From Nemertoderma westbladi (taxonomy: Eukaryota; Xenacoelomorpha; Nemertodermatida; Nemertodermatidae), in assembly GCA_032718475.1 (NCBI GenBank), contig JAUCBJ010008849.1, forward strand, positions 1 to 60,116: 60,116 bases of DNA, given 5' to 3'. Positions 42,497 to 53,693 of this stretch are shown here, piece by piece. The position numbers and the translations under genes are program-made. Under the pieces are notes generated by a model. It was not told the origin of the DNA, did no database searches, and worked only from the letters and a program-made list of their open reading frames with translations. The first letter of the stretch is position 1; each line of letters opens with the position of its first letter.

Positions 42497-43520
42497 TATG
42501 GGACTTCCCAATCCCGGAAAGACTATTTAACGCTGCCCTTGCCTTCCCTTTACTTATCCGAAGGTCTTCAAGGTATTTTAAAGACCTCAGGGGGAACATC
42601 GTCCACTCCACTGGCACAATGGGTCTTAATGCTCTTTGCAGCAGCAAAGGAGATATCACCAATGGGAATATCTGGGAGTACAGACTCAGACACTTTTACT
42701 TCTATAAAGTTATCAGGCAATACCCTGTCATTATTGAGGAGCTTTTCACAGTGGACCTTCCAACCATTGAGGCTATCGGCTGGTGATTCTGCCTTGACCT
42801 TGGTGGTTGGTTGGCTTTTCCGCCCAGTAAGCAAGCCATCATCCCTGGGATGATTGCCTGATGTTGTAAGCATCATTGATGGCATCAACCTGTTGGTTTA
42901 TTACCTCCTGCAGATTAACAGAGTACTGCCTCTTCATGGACCAAGATGCAGCCTTAACTGCATTCTTGGCCACTGTAGTCTGTTTGAGTCAGACTCTTTC
43001 TGTGCCTTATATAGGTCATTTCGGCACTTCTGAATTCTGTGGTCAGTCCAGGGGGCCCTTTTCCTGTTTCGAGGGTATATAGTAACTGTTTCTCCAGCTG
43101 CTAACTGAACTGCGTCTGTGAAGGCAGTATAGCCCTCGCAGTGATCTTTTCCTCCTCAGAGGCAAGAACCTCATACCTTTTACTCAGCTATAGTGTGAAG
43201 CTGGATCTCACACTTGGCTGTTGCAACAGAGAGGACCAGTCATGCCGCGGAAAGGCAGATTTTGTTGTTCTGCTAGCATGCAGACTAAGTCTTACCTAAT
43301 AAGGCGGTGATCACTGGAGAAGGGTCGAAGTGTAAAAGCATTACAGCCTTGTATAGAGCTCCTGTATTTCCTACGAAACATAATATGGTCTATATCTGGG
43401 ACTTGTGACCACTGGGACCACTATGAGTCCATAGCTTTCCAGTTCGCTTCATGAACTGGGTTCCAGCTGAAAACAATCCATTTGCAGATATATGCTTATT
43501 GATAAGTACTATTGATAAGG
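42497..43520 (-). pseudogene. RTE-type LINE, upstream piece (endonuclease to reverse transcriptase)
   Basis: The minus strand gives endonuclease text near 43,300-43,450 (VPDIDHIMFRRKYRSSIQ, then SSDHRLIR), DHRIQKCRNDLYKAQKESDS near 43,020, and reverse-transcriptase text near 42,500-42,890 (PDIPIGDISFAAAKSIK, SGVDDVPPEVFK). Several stops and frame changes interrupt it. The frame ending at 42,497 continues at 21,663 across the giant element. A segment of about 400 bp (42,905 onward) is repeated at 43,520-43,920. Confidence 0.82.
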
Positions 43521-43920
43521 ACAGGTACTGCCTGTTAAGGGACCTAGATGCAGCCTTAACTGCATCCTTGGCGTTCTCATGTGGCCAAGTCAGCAGGACT
43601 CTTTCTGCGCCTTAGGGAGGTCATTGTTTTGTTTTTTAATTCTGTGGTCAGTCCAGGGGGCCTTTTTCCTGTTTCGAGGGTATACAGTAACTGTTAACCC
43701 AGCAGCTGTTTAACTTAACTTCTTCTGTGAAGATAGTATAGCCCTCGCAGTGATTTGTTGCCTCAGAGACGAGAACCTCATACATGTTTTCACCTTTAGA
43801 GTGAAGATAGATCCCATATTGGGCTGTTGCAACAGAGAGGACAAGTAGTCATGCCCTGGCAAGGCAGATTTCGTAATTCTGCTAGTGTAGAGACTAAGTC
43901 TTGGTCACTTGGGACCTTGG
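43520..43920 (-). repeat. Diverged duplicate of an RTE segment
   Basis: CTAGATGCAGCCTTAACTGC, GGTCAGTCCAGGGGGCC and CCTGTTTCGAGGGTATA recur ~600 bp downstream of their positions in the RTE copy to the left. This is an old partial tandem duplication. Confidence 0.75.
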
Positions 43921-44228
43921 TCACAATAAAGCGATGATGCCTTAATATACACACTAGCTGTAAAAAGAATATTCCTTTCTATTTGAATCCGGACAATGCC
44001 GACCTTAGACCATTCAGACCCAGAACATTCCTACACTTTTCTAACTTGCACTTTTCTTCAATTGTTTGGAGTTGTCTAGGTCAGAAATGTACTGGTCGGA
44101 ATTGTCATAATTTCAACTGGATAGGAATTCCCTTATCGAAACATTGAAACTGACGTAGATTCATGTATGATGTCAACATGTAAACAGTAGGTATTTTAAA
44201 ATAATATGTATCTGTTATAGTTACTTAC

Positions 44229-44411
44229 ATTAGAAGAGCAAGGCAATTCTTTACCAATTGCTTTCTTCACGCGAATGTTAAGATAGTCTGATTGTGTGGT
44301 CCATGGAACCAGTCTGATGCAAGTGTTTCTGGTGAACCATTCATTGGCCTGATCAACTGCACTGTGAGCTGCTTGTATACAATTTTCATGTTTGTATGGT
44401 ATTAAATAATG
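44229..44411 (-). CDS. Astacin-family metalloprotease, N-terminal catalytic exon
   Basis: 183 nt, phase 0 to phase 0. The acceptor is cttttctgtgtattttatag, directly before CAT at 44,411. The donor is AAT|GTAAGT at 44,229-44,228, a perfect consensus. It encodes the start of the mature domain: LIPYKH (the family's IPY strand), AVDQANEWFTRNTCIRLVPW with the first conserved cysteine, SDYLNIR, and PCSSN with the second conserved cysteine. It joins in frame to VGRRSKSGG of the next exon, rebuilding the C-x-x-x-VGR pattern. That next exon lies 25.3 kb away, beyond the transposon cluster. No lesion is seen. Confidence 0.92.
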
Positions 44412-45367
44412 CTATAAAATACACAGAAAAGCTCTAGTATTGTGTAATGTAATGCTATGGTATTTTTTGGTAGTTTATTATACATAACTTTACCGTCTTT
44501 GTTGTTAAGTAAATCAACTACTACTAGTAGGTCGAGCGAGCTCGAAAATATATCTCCACATGCGGGCTGGTCACAACTCCTACAAGCATCTCTACAGTAG
44601 GCCGCTGTTGGTTTATTACCTTCAGTCGATCTTGCCTGCATGGATCGCCTTTAGTTGATAACCTTCCGCCTATGGGTGGCCTACAACCATGCTTCTGACT
44701 GTAAGGGTTCTTTTGTTACACCCTAAACCAAATGTGCCTCCTGGGTTAGGTTACCTAACACTGGTAGAGGAACATCCAGTATAGACAGAGGGGCATGCTT
44801 TACTATTCCATATATGGATAATCAATGTCTTCAAATATTTGTCTTCAATGGTGCCCTTGGCAATGTAGCCCTCGATGACTTAGACAGGGCTTATATACCC
44901 ATTCTGATCAACTAAATGTTTAATAGGTAACTGGTGCTGATTGAGCTGCCCTACTGGGCTGACAGCTACATGTAGTACCAACCACATTACTACCATAGCG
45001 GTAGCACGATCTGGGGACCCTGACCCGATATATGTAAATATTGACATGCATATATAAATAGATCAAAAATAATTTTAAATTAGCCCAAATGTAATATACC
45101 TGAATGGAACGATTCCTAAATGTTAGTTATTGTTACTATTTTTAAATGGTAATGTATATGATTTTCATAAAATAATCTATACCACAAATATAATACTACC
45201 GATAACAAAAAACCTTAGTCTATGTACTATGATTATGTGGAAGAAATGTAAGGTACAGCCACTAGGAACCAGAAAACACGGCTTCTAGGTATTTCCATGT
45301 GTTTCCTATTTTTAGTAGATACCTTTACCTTATTATTTACAGTTTTAAAACCTAAGATATCACTCAC
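44412..45367 (-). other. Astacin intron between propeptide and catalytic exons
   Basis: A 956-bp intron with GTGAGT and ...TATAG ends. A 79-codon open frame inside it (cysteine-rich, CRDACRSCDQPACG) does not splice in phase with the neighbours and is not claimed as an exon. Confidence 0.7.
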
Positions 45368-45484
45368 ATCTGATTCCCGATAGTTTTTCCATAGATTCCC
45401 ATATGAAGAAGACATACTTCCACGCTTTTGTACAATGTTACCTTGTAATATAGATTTCGTTTCCTCTGTGAGAATAATATCGCC
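45368..45484 (-). CDS. Astacin-family metalloprotease, propeptide exon
   Basis: 117 nt, phase 0 at both ends. The acceptor is attcttcaccacacag before GGC. The donor is GAT|GTGAGT. It encodes GDIILTEETKSIL, matching the family's propeptide motif (F/E)GDIxL, whose aspartate occupies the zinc in the zymogen, followed by basic QKRG and an LW residue pair that precedes the mature N-terminus. This indicates a secreted zymogen activated by proteolysis. The preceding exon, with the signal peptide, should lie at higher coordinates on this strand; I could not identify it. Confidence 0.85.
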
Positions 45485-45599
45485 CTGTGTGGTGAAGAAT
45501 ACTAATCATTTTATTATGATATATAATAATTGGGAATTTTCAGATGAAGCTGGAGCATTCAAAAAATAGTTAACTCTAAGATAGGTTTTGTATTTAGGA

Positions 45600-48235
45600 G
45601 CTATAATAATATTAATATTAATTAATAAAAGAACATAAAAATAATAAATTAAGATAAAAAAATACAGGTCTATCAGAGGCTAACTGAGTAGCCCACACCA
45701 ACGACACGGCTAGTTTGATGTCTCTCCTGGGCTACAACTTGAACAAGGCGGCTATTTTCAGATTTTTTGACTCGATGAAACAATGACTCATGAGCATTGT
45801 ATCGGATATGGATGAGTTGGGGAAAATTAAGTACCCCACACATGTAAGAGACGCTACAGTCGTATTTGAAACCAAAAAGTCATCTGATTATATTATTGTA
45901 TCCTACACGGAACCTATCGTAAATGGATAAACTATAATTACATCTGGCCCAAAGGGAGTTACAGTAGATCTGCGTACAGTATGAACGGAACAGTTTGATT
46001 TTCACATCTTTACTACAGCCTGAGAATTTTCTTATTAAAAAATTACCTCTTCTATATAGACTCGATAATTTATTAAGTATATCGAAACTATCATCGGTTG
46101 TATTGTGAAAGATGTGACCTAGATATTTATATTTGTTTACTGTTTCTAAATATTTGCCATTAAGGAAGTACATAAATTTAGATTTTTTTATATTAATTAG
46201 AATGGAGTGTTTATCAGTGTAATCTACGTATGTTGAGATAAAATGTTTCATACCTTCTATGGAATTAGAGATTAATGAGAGGTCATCTGCATACGTTAAA
46301 TGATTACATCTTTTATTGCGCATTGGACATCCTACATTTGTACCTGTCAGGTTCGAACTCAAGTCATCTATATAGACGGCGTAAAAGTACCCTGAAAGAA
46401 TCCCCCCCTGTTTTGACCCATTTTTAACCCTAAAACTACTTGAGATACATCCCCCCCTGTTTTGACCCATTTGTAACCCTAAAACTACTTGAGATACATC
46501 CCCCCCTGTTTTGTCCCATTTTTAACCCTAAAACTACTTGAGATACATCCCCCCCAACTTATGTTTAAATTTTGGAATCTATACCAATAGCGTATTACTC
46601 TAACATATAATAACGGGATATTACGATCAGATAGTTTTGAAAAAAGTTTGTAGTGATTTACTAGGTCAAAGACCTTACTACTATCTATAAAGCACAGATA
46701 TATAGGACTATCATTTTCTAGGTAGTATTGTATAATTTCCTTCAGCGTAAATACACATAACTCTGTACCGGAATTACTTTTAAACCCAAATTGCGAATCG
46801 CTGGTAGAGAGTTTACTGCCGAACCTATCTAAGTATTGTAATTCTAGAATCGTACTGGCTATAGTAGATAAAGCTATACCTCTATAGTTATGTGTGATGT
46901 GATGACATCTACTGTGTGATGTCGTCATTATTATCCTTTACAATGGGGAGAATGTTGCATCGAATGAGGTCATCTGAAATATAGCCGTGCACATTAAAGG
47001 CACTGAAAACTGTAGCCAGGTGTGAAAATAGACAGGCGGTGCCATTAGTGTAGTGTTCACTAGTTAAACCTTCTGGGCCAACTTTATCGGCAGATAATCT
47101 ATTTATAGCAAACGCTATCTCAGTCTTTGTAACTAACATTTCATTAGTGAATGATATATTATTAAAAGATGATTCTATATTAAACTTATCAGAGTCTTTG
47201 TTGACCCTATTATAGAGTTCTGAAAATTTGTCCTGGAATAGATTGCAGATGTCCTTCTCTCCGACTGAACTACCAACTTTACTGGAAAGCAGTATATTAG
47301 AAGCGCAATGTTTTTTAACGTTGGACCAGAAATTACTTTGATTTGGGGAGTACAACGACTCTGCTAGTTTATTTGCACGCAGTCCTTTATTATTTCATTT
47401 ACACTGTTTCATTGCCCTTTTGAATTCAAGTTTTGCGTGGGCATATTCTTGGAAAATTGGACCTGCTCGGGGACACCCGTGCGTGCGCCAGATGCGGAAA
47501 AGTAATCTCGACTCGGAGTACTTTTTTTTTAATCGTTCCAGCCGGGAACATTCTTAGAGTTATTACTTTTACCGGGACTTTTCATTCTAGGGATAGTCCT
47601 ATCAGCTGAGGTTTTTATAGCACTCATAATATTATTGTAATTGCTGGGAATTACGGCATTCGCATATATCATTAGATAATAATACTTTACTTAATAAATT
47701 ATTTAGGACAGATTGATATTCAGAGATATTGGCACTAGAGGCTTTACCCCAATTGCACTTTCTGGCAGTGGGATTGGTATTATTGACATCTGGATTTAAA
47801 AAATAATTCGAATTATTAGGGTAAAAATTCAACACACAAATAAGGGGAAAGTGATCAGTCACACATAGGTCATAATTAATTTTTATTTCAGATAAAAAAG
47901 ATACAACACCACCAGAACAAGCTACGTGATCTAGCCATGAATGAGTATTATGGGCAGCACTAACAAATGTGAAAGAGTCTGGCGGCAAGTTATTAATATC
48001 TGAGACTGTCATATGAATATCTTTAGACCAGTTATCAATAAAAAGTAAAATAACGTGATTTAATGTCAGCGTTAAAATCGCCTAAAACAACGCAATGGGA
48101 GGTATTCTCACAATCCACAATGCTGCTATAGTGTATGATGTATAGAGTATAATGTGATGATAATGGGGCTATAAAAGGCTGGTACAGTCTTGTAAGTCCG
48201 GAACGTAATTTAGCACAACAGTTCAGCAATTTCAT
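45600..48235 (-). pseudogene. Decayed LINE (endonuclease, reverse transcriptase, C-terminus)
   Basis: Minus-strand order: HCVVLGDFNAD (about 48,060), SWLDHV and VTDHFPL (endonuclease end, about 47,860-47,950), then LTSEHY, NYRGIALSTI, SQFGFKSNSGTEL, CFIDSSKVFDLVNHYKLF, NGTKQGG and the catalytic TYADDLSL near 46,290. The tail reads KLFRSYCTQIYCNSLWARC and continues in pieces to about 45,680. Frames are broken at ~47,600, 46,920, 46,485 and 45,880. It belongs to the same family as 13,261-14,578, with parallel motifs throughout. It lies upstream of the astacin propeptide exon. Confidence 0.9.
46400..46556. repeat. 49-bp repeat triplicated inside a LINE reverse transcriptase
   Basis: CCCCCCTGTTTTGACCCATT and flanks begin at 46,402, 46,451 and 46,500. 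Each unit re-encodes the NGxKQGG loop. The 49-bp step shifts frame each time, so the reverse transcriptase is broken here. Confidence 0.92.
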
Positions 48236-48700
48236 CAGTTACGAATACAGTCACTCAATAACTACATTCCTACTATAATTAACTGTACAGTGTACAGAAC
48301 TGAATGTATTTTCATACCTGTTATAGTTTTCATGACAGTCAGACATGAGTAGCAACAATTTGAATTTATTTTGGTAAAGTCTGATTTCACCAGTACATGT
48401 CATCCGAAATATGTATCGTGCTATATTGTTAGATGCAGATCACCTAACTGAATATTCATATTTTTTCTAAAAAAAGTTCGATGAATGGCTTTTGAAATAT
48501 TATCGAATTACTGGAATCATACTTTGGGCGACCATATTTCCGGTACCGTAAGGCCTACTGAGTCGAAAATTTTTTGAATCTACTTAGCACACTCCAGTGA
48601 ATGTTTTTTAGTTTGAAAGTTTTGCCCCAAAATGCATAGAAGCAATTTCGAAAAAAGTGATATTTTCGCGATCATGAACTTTTGACCCCCTACAATTGAA
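48236..48700. other. Intergenic stretch
   Basis: AT-rich sequence with no gene, RNA or repeat that I can identify. Confidence 0.5.
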
Positions 48701-49560
48701 CTTTTTTATGCCCAAATTTTGGCTACCCCCAAGGAATGAGTGAGGAATCTTTTTGTAATGTTAAGTTTTTCCATATGGTCAACTCAGAGGACTTTATCTT
48801 TAAAAAAAACCGAAAACACGATCTTTCCTGATCGCAGCCTGATCAAATTCCTTTTGGGAAATTTCGAAATATACAAAAGTTGCCCCTTCCCCATAGCTGT
48901 CGATTGATAAAAAAATCGGGGGTCTCATTGGTAGTTTTCGGATACTGTTGAAAAAACCGAAAAACACTATATTTTACGATCATGAAGCTGATCACGAGAA
49001 CTGGTTGGCCGATCGGCCAATTTTTTTTTAATCAATTCAGACTGGACCAGTAAACATTTCTTAAAATGGATGTTTATTAGAAAAATGATTAGAAACAATT
49101 AAAAAAAACGTATCTTTTTGCGTATCTTTTTTTTTATGTCCAAATTTTGGCTACCACCACCCACCCCCCTCCTCCTAAGTCGAGGGTGAGGAATCTTTTA
49201 GTAATGTTAAGTTTTTCCATACGGTGAACTCACAGGACTTGATCTTTGAAAAGACACCGAAAACAGGATCTTTCCTGATTGCGGCCTGATGAAATTCATT
49301 TTGGGAAATTTCGAGATATATAAAAGTTGCCCCTTCCCCATAGAAATCGATTGTAAAAAAAAATCAGGGGTCTCATTAGTAGTTTTCGAGTACTTTTGAA
49401 AAAACCGAAAAACATTATCTTTTATGAACAGGAAGCTGATCTCGAGAACCGGTTGTCCGATTGAGCCAATTTTTTTTAATCGACTCAGGGCGGTGCTCTG
49501 AACGTATCTTACAGTAATTGTTTAATCCCAAAGCTTAGTTATAATTTTACAATCGCAATC
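48700..49560. repeat. Two diverged ~428-bp tandem units
   Basis: CCAAATTTTGGCTACC occurs at 48,712 and 49,140. The following text (GTTTTTCCATA, CTTTATC/CTTGATC, GATCTTTCCTGAT, TTGCCCCTTCCCCATAG) is shared in order. The second unit overlaps the left edge of the 4.32-kb array. Confidence 0.85.
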
Positions 49561-51270
49561 ATTCTACAATCTTTGCGCAATCATGATCTTCTGTTTTGAT
49601 CAGGAAGACTTCATTTTTCCTTTTGAAAAAAGTTGCTACTCCCACTAAATTGATGATTGCTTATTGTTCGTTTTCGCTTAGTTGCTGAGATCTTCTCTGC
49701 ACTGGACTGAATTTTTCCAAGATACTATAATTCCCTTTTCGAGAGACTAGTTCCATGGCCAGCCACGGGTTCAGTGTTCTTCGAACAAAGAATCTAATCG
49801 GTTGGGGCACATAACTTTTAGTAATGTATGAGCAATTGGGTATGGGTAGTAGATAAGTTATATTCAAAATTCCCTCTGCATTTTACAACTTCCAATATGA
49901 ATTGTTCATTTACATTAATTTATGGTCGATCATAAATTAATAAATGGTTGACCATAAATTAATAAATTGTCGACCATAAATAATTATTTAATTTTTTTTA
50001 ACTGGCACAATTCCACCACCATACCTTTCTCTACTTTCAATTAAAAGATAAAGCGCATTGTAGCCCATGGAGCCGTTCATGCATAAAATCAACTTTCTCA
50101 AATGCACTAGATCTATATTCTATATATCACTTGACTGTTGAAATTAGGCATTTCCAGCATTCGCAAAATGACAATAGTTAAAATATGTGTGATGTGTGAA
50201 AACTGCTTTATATAGAAGCTATTTTAAAATATTATGATTTATTTATATAGTTCATTTAGCCCCAGAATGCTAGTGTACCAGTATGTTTCGATATAGTTGT
50301 CAGTTGAAGGTTGAATCTCAAAATTACTTTTTCACCAGTGCCTATCATATGTGGCTACCTGTAGCCTGATGGTTACTGTGGGTGGTCATTAGGTGATTAT
50401 TGCTTTACTAGTTTGTATGACACGAGTGGTTGGCTCAGCTCCCGACGGATGTTATTGATTGATGTTAGAATTAGTTTTCTTAATACTTAAGGGTGTACAG
50501 ACGGCTGTTTGGGTCCAGGTTTTGGTCTAGGGAGTCAGGCAGACGAAAAGTCAATATAATTTCTTTGTTCTGATTTAATGTTACAATGGGCTGCTTATAT
50601 CACGCCATCTCCTTTCCCTCGGGCTATATTGGATTTTGGGCTTGCTGTAAGTGAGTTAATTAACTCAATTACTAGCCTGGTGTTTGTTCAGGCCAATATT
50701 GGTAAATTGGCCCCCATCCAACTTTGTAATGGGAGCGCATAGCAGATTAAATCCGCTAACAGTTTGGTAATCTTACTGTATATTATATATACCATATGCC
50801 CACTGCACTACTGAATTTGCTTCCTCGTTTTCCTTCTTGCCGTTTGTTTTAAATAGTAATTAAACTTCTGCCATATTGGAGGTTCAATTGCAGTATTTTG
50901 TACTTCAAAATATTTCAATTTTAAGAAAGATGTAACCTTGAACCCGGCACTTTTGGCAATATATATATATATTTCTTATTTTTTAATAACCCAATAGATT
51001 CGTATTCATATATTATTCGTATTTTGTATGATTTACCCTAAACTTGCCATGAAGTATTTATAACAAAAAATAATGATTTTTAATTTAATATTTTGATTAT
51101 TTGTCATTTTACTGCTCATTGTGGCAATCCTTTTGTCAAACTGCTGTCTGGTATTTTCATAGGCATGTATATTTAATACCATATAATTATTGTCCCACAT
51201 TAATGAGTCTGGTCTTAATTGAGTGATTCCTATATTCTGTACAGTAGCTAGTTAATAATATCTCCCTTAA

Positions 51271-51461
51271 TTAGCCGATAGTACCAAATATAACCTGGTA
51301 GAGAGGTTCTTCACCATCAGCAACACATTCACAAATAGGACAACCGTCAGCGTTTTCCTTCCAACCAAACTTACAATCCACTTTGCATTCAGCAGCTACA
51401 AATGTTGAGTTGTCACAGTTATGATTCACAACTGCTTCCAGTTGGTGATGTAATTGATTTT
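51271..51461 (-). CDS. Antistasin-like domain exon, copy 1
   Basis: After a strong acceptor, tttatttcactgcag, the frame encodes a cysteine-rich module: NHNCDNSTF, then AECKVDCKFGW, then DGCPICECVADG. The spacing C-x3-C-x9-C-x2-C-x-C with GCPxC is that of antistasin-type protease inhibitor domains. The exon may be terminal (stop at 51,271) or may end at a GATG|GTGAAG donor about 36 nt earlier, which would make it phase 1 at both ends and freely duplicable. No start codon belongs to this exon. Likely role: part of a secreted protease inhibitor or extracellular cysteine-rich protein. The rest of the gene is outside the window or not recognised. Confidence 0.68.
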
Positions 51462-52616
51462 CTGCAGTGAAATAAAATATTTTGTTCAAACTCCACTTCA
51501 ATGACTTACTTAATTTACAATTTAAATTGAGAGGATGTCTTACTTAAATTTCAGTTGATACTAATATATAACTGGCACAAGAGAGCATTCCACAGGTAAA
51601 TGGTAGGTAACCAATATATAGTCAAACCACTGCGGGGAAATGACTTGAGGCAAAATTGCGATAGAGAACATAATATAGTGTTGTTAAGAATACCACACCA
51701 AGGTTCATGATATCCCAAGTAGACTATGCTGCAGCCATCAATATTATCACCTTATTTGAACCACTGGACAGAGATTACTGTACTAGATCATGCATTCCAG
51801 CATATTATCAATTGATAATATGCTGAGTATCAGAAAATCGTATATATAGTGTATAGGCAAAAGCACCCAACTAAATGTATCTAATGATGGAACCAAGAGT
51901 AGTCTTGTGAAGCCCATTTAAAATGTCTTGAGGTGTAAAGATTGGAAATGACAGGAGGGATCCCTGATTTAAACCTTTAAGATTCCAATAATATCTTCTG
52001 GTGTTTTCAAACTTCAAAAATATGGTGGTGCATTGAAATTAGAGTAATAAAGTTCATAAAATGTGTGGGTTCACTCAGTGTGGCAATAGTTTTACGAAAA
52101 GGGTAGTGTAATCAATATGACTCAATATCCATTTGGCATATGTATGTGAACCCCTTGATACATTGTACTAAATTGTTTTGAGGATTGCGGAAGTCACTGT
52201 ATCTGACCCATATTTATTTTTTGTAATCGGTTTTGGTCATATGCGAATTGCAGTCAGTGAGGTTGTTGGTTATTATGGTCTGCTCAGAGTACTATGCCAC
52301 AAATGATGTTCCCCATAATGAAATTTGATTCAATTAGGAGGTCTTTGTAATATTCTGCTTTGCCACCCCTGAAGGAAGTAAGTTGCATTGAACAATGAAC
52401 ATTTAACATATCAAAAGTGTCACTTGCTGCAAGATTAAGATTACATATCCAGATATTAAATAATTTACCTAGATCAAATGGATCATATCTATTAGTTCTT
52501 GGACCGTGAAGGTGTAGAGGACCCCCATTGGTAGCAGACAGTATAAGAGGAATTGAACAATCATTAAGGGTGAATCCATAGAGGTAAGATGATGGAAATC
52601 CTAAGAGCTTATGGAA

Positions 52617-53239
52617 TATGTATGTATGTATGTATGATCTTTATTAAGTCCAGGGCTATTAGCCCCCAGCCGCAAGCGACTTATTGGACTTCCATCAACA
52701 ATCCTTCAACTGCACTGCACAAACTGACCTGACTGACAACAATAAATAACAAGAGAAATACTTAATTAATAAGTGAAAACAAACCAATTTCTAGCAAAGC
52801 GAATAGTACAATCAATTCAAAAATATATTTTACACAAATTGAAAAATAACTAAATACCTCCATGTCCATATATTAATTAACCTAATTAATTAACAACTAG
52901 TAGGGCATCATTTCTTTTACTCCAAAGATTAAACACCTCCTTAGCTAACGATATTTGAGATTGTGCCATTAGTGTATTTAATTGATCTATGTCTGAAAGA
53001 GCACAAATCCGTAACAAATTATTTCTAGCACCATCAAGACTTTCACAGTGAAAAGGAAAATGGAATTCTGATTCAATAGGATTACTAACATTAACAGTAG
53101 CACTACAACACAGTTTACAAAAACGCTCCTCCGCAGGTGTTCCACTAAAACGTCCAGTTTCAATGGCTAATGGTAGAACCCCCAGTCTAAACTGTGCAAA
53201 GCGCAGTTTAGCATTGGTATAGGTATTGGTATTTAGCAT
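52617..53239 (-). pseudogene. 5'-truncated LINE C-terminus with (CATA)n tail, copy 1
   Basis: A 117-codon minus-strand frame with LRFAQFRLGVLPLAIETGRF, then RFCKLCC and EFHFPFHCES: the CxxC...H...C finger at the end of many LINE ORF2 proteins. Beyond the stop the element strand ends ATAAAGATCATACATACATA, a simple-repeat tail. All upstream ORF2 is missing, as expected for target-primed insertion that stopped early. The nominal ATG is fortuitous. Confidence 0.85.
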
Positions 53240-53246
53240 AGCTTAA

Positions 53247-53693
53247 TTGATTAATAAGCATACCTACTGTAGAAACATGGATCGGATTCATATCAATGGG
53301 CGTAACCCCATAATTAATGTAATAAGCAATACGGGACGACGAGGCCGTATGAATCGCCGCGGACGCCGAGGACGTCAATACAACCCTTATGTTGTACTCT
53401 CAGACATCCGTGACGCTGTTGTACCCGACCCTGCTAGTCATTCCACTATTCCGCCTAGCCATTCCACCATTCAACCTAGCCATTCCACCATTCAACCTAG
53501 CCATTCCACCACTCCACCTAGTCATTCCACCATTCCAGCCACTGACGGCGCCATCAAAGAAGTTGGACGACGCCAAGGAGAACAAGAAACTCAAAACGCA
53601 GACATGGAAAAACAAAAACCGAGTGGGCCAAACAGCGCAGTACAATTTGATGTTCGAATGTTGACAGAGTTTTGGGAGAAGGAAGGCACCTAA
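53247..53693 (+). CDS. Hypothetical 148-codon ORF with heptapeptide repeats, copy 1
   Basis: An unrecognised frame starting 8 bp from the divergent LINE fragment. The N-terminus is basic with GRRGRMNRRGRRGRQ (RG-rich, RNA-binding-like). The middle has five 7-residue units of the form HSTIPPS, encoded by a 21-bp tandem repeat. The C-terminus is charged and polar. There is no signal peptide or membrane segment. It may be the remnant of a mobile-element ORF1 or a chance frame kept open by the 21-bp repeat. Codon use and the protein-like ends favour a real origin, with low certainty. Confidence 0.35.
   Translation: MINKHTYCRNMDRIHINGRNPIINVISNTGRRGRMNRRGRRGRQYNPYVVLSDIRDAVVPDPASHSTIPPSHSTIQPSHSTIQPSHSTTPPSHSTIPATDGAIKEVGRRQGEQETQNADMEKQKPSGPNSAVQFDVRMLTEFWEKEGT

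Noticed and set aside
44420-44641. The 79-codon cysteine-rich frame as an astacin exon
   Set aside because: Its donor-like sites are phase 1 while the next exon needs phase 0. The propeptide exon at 45,368-45,484 joins cleanly without it.
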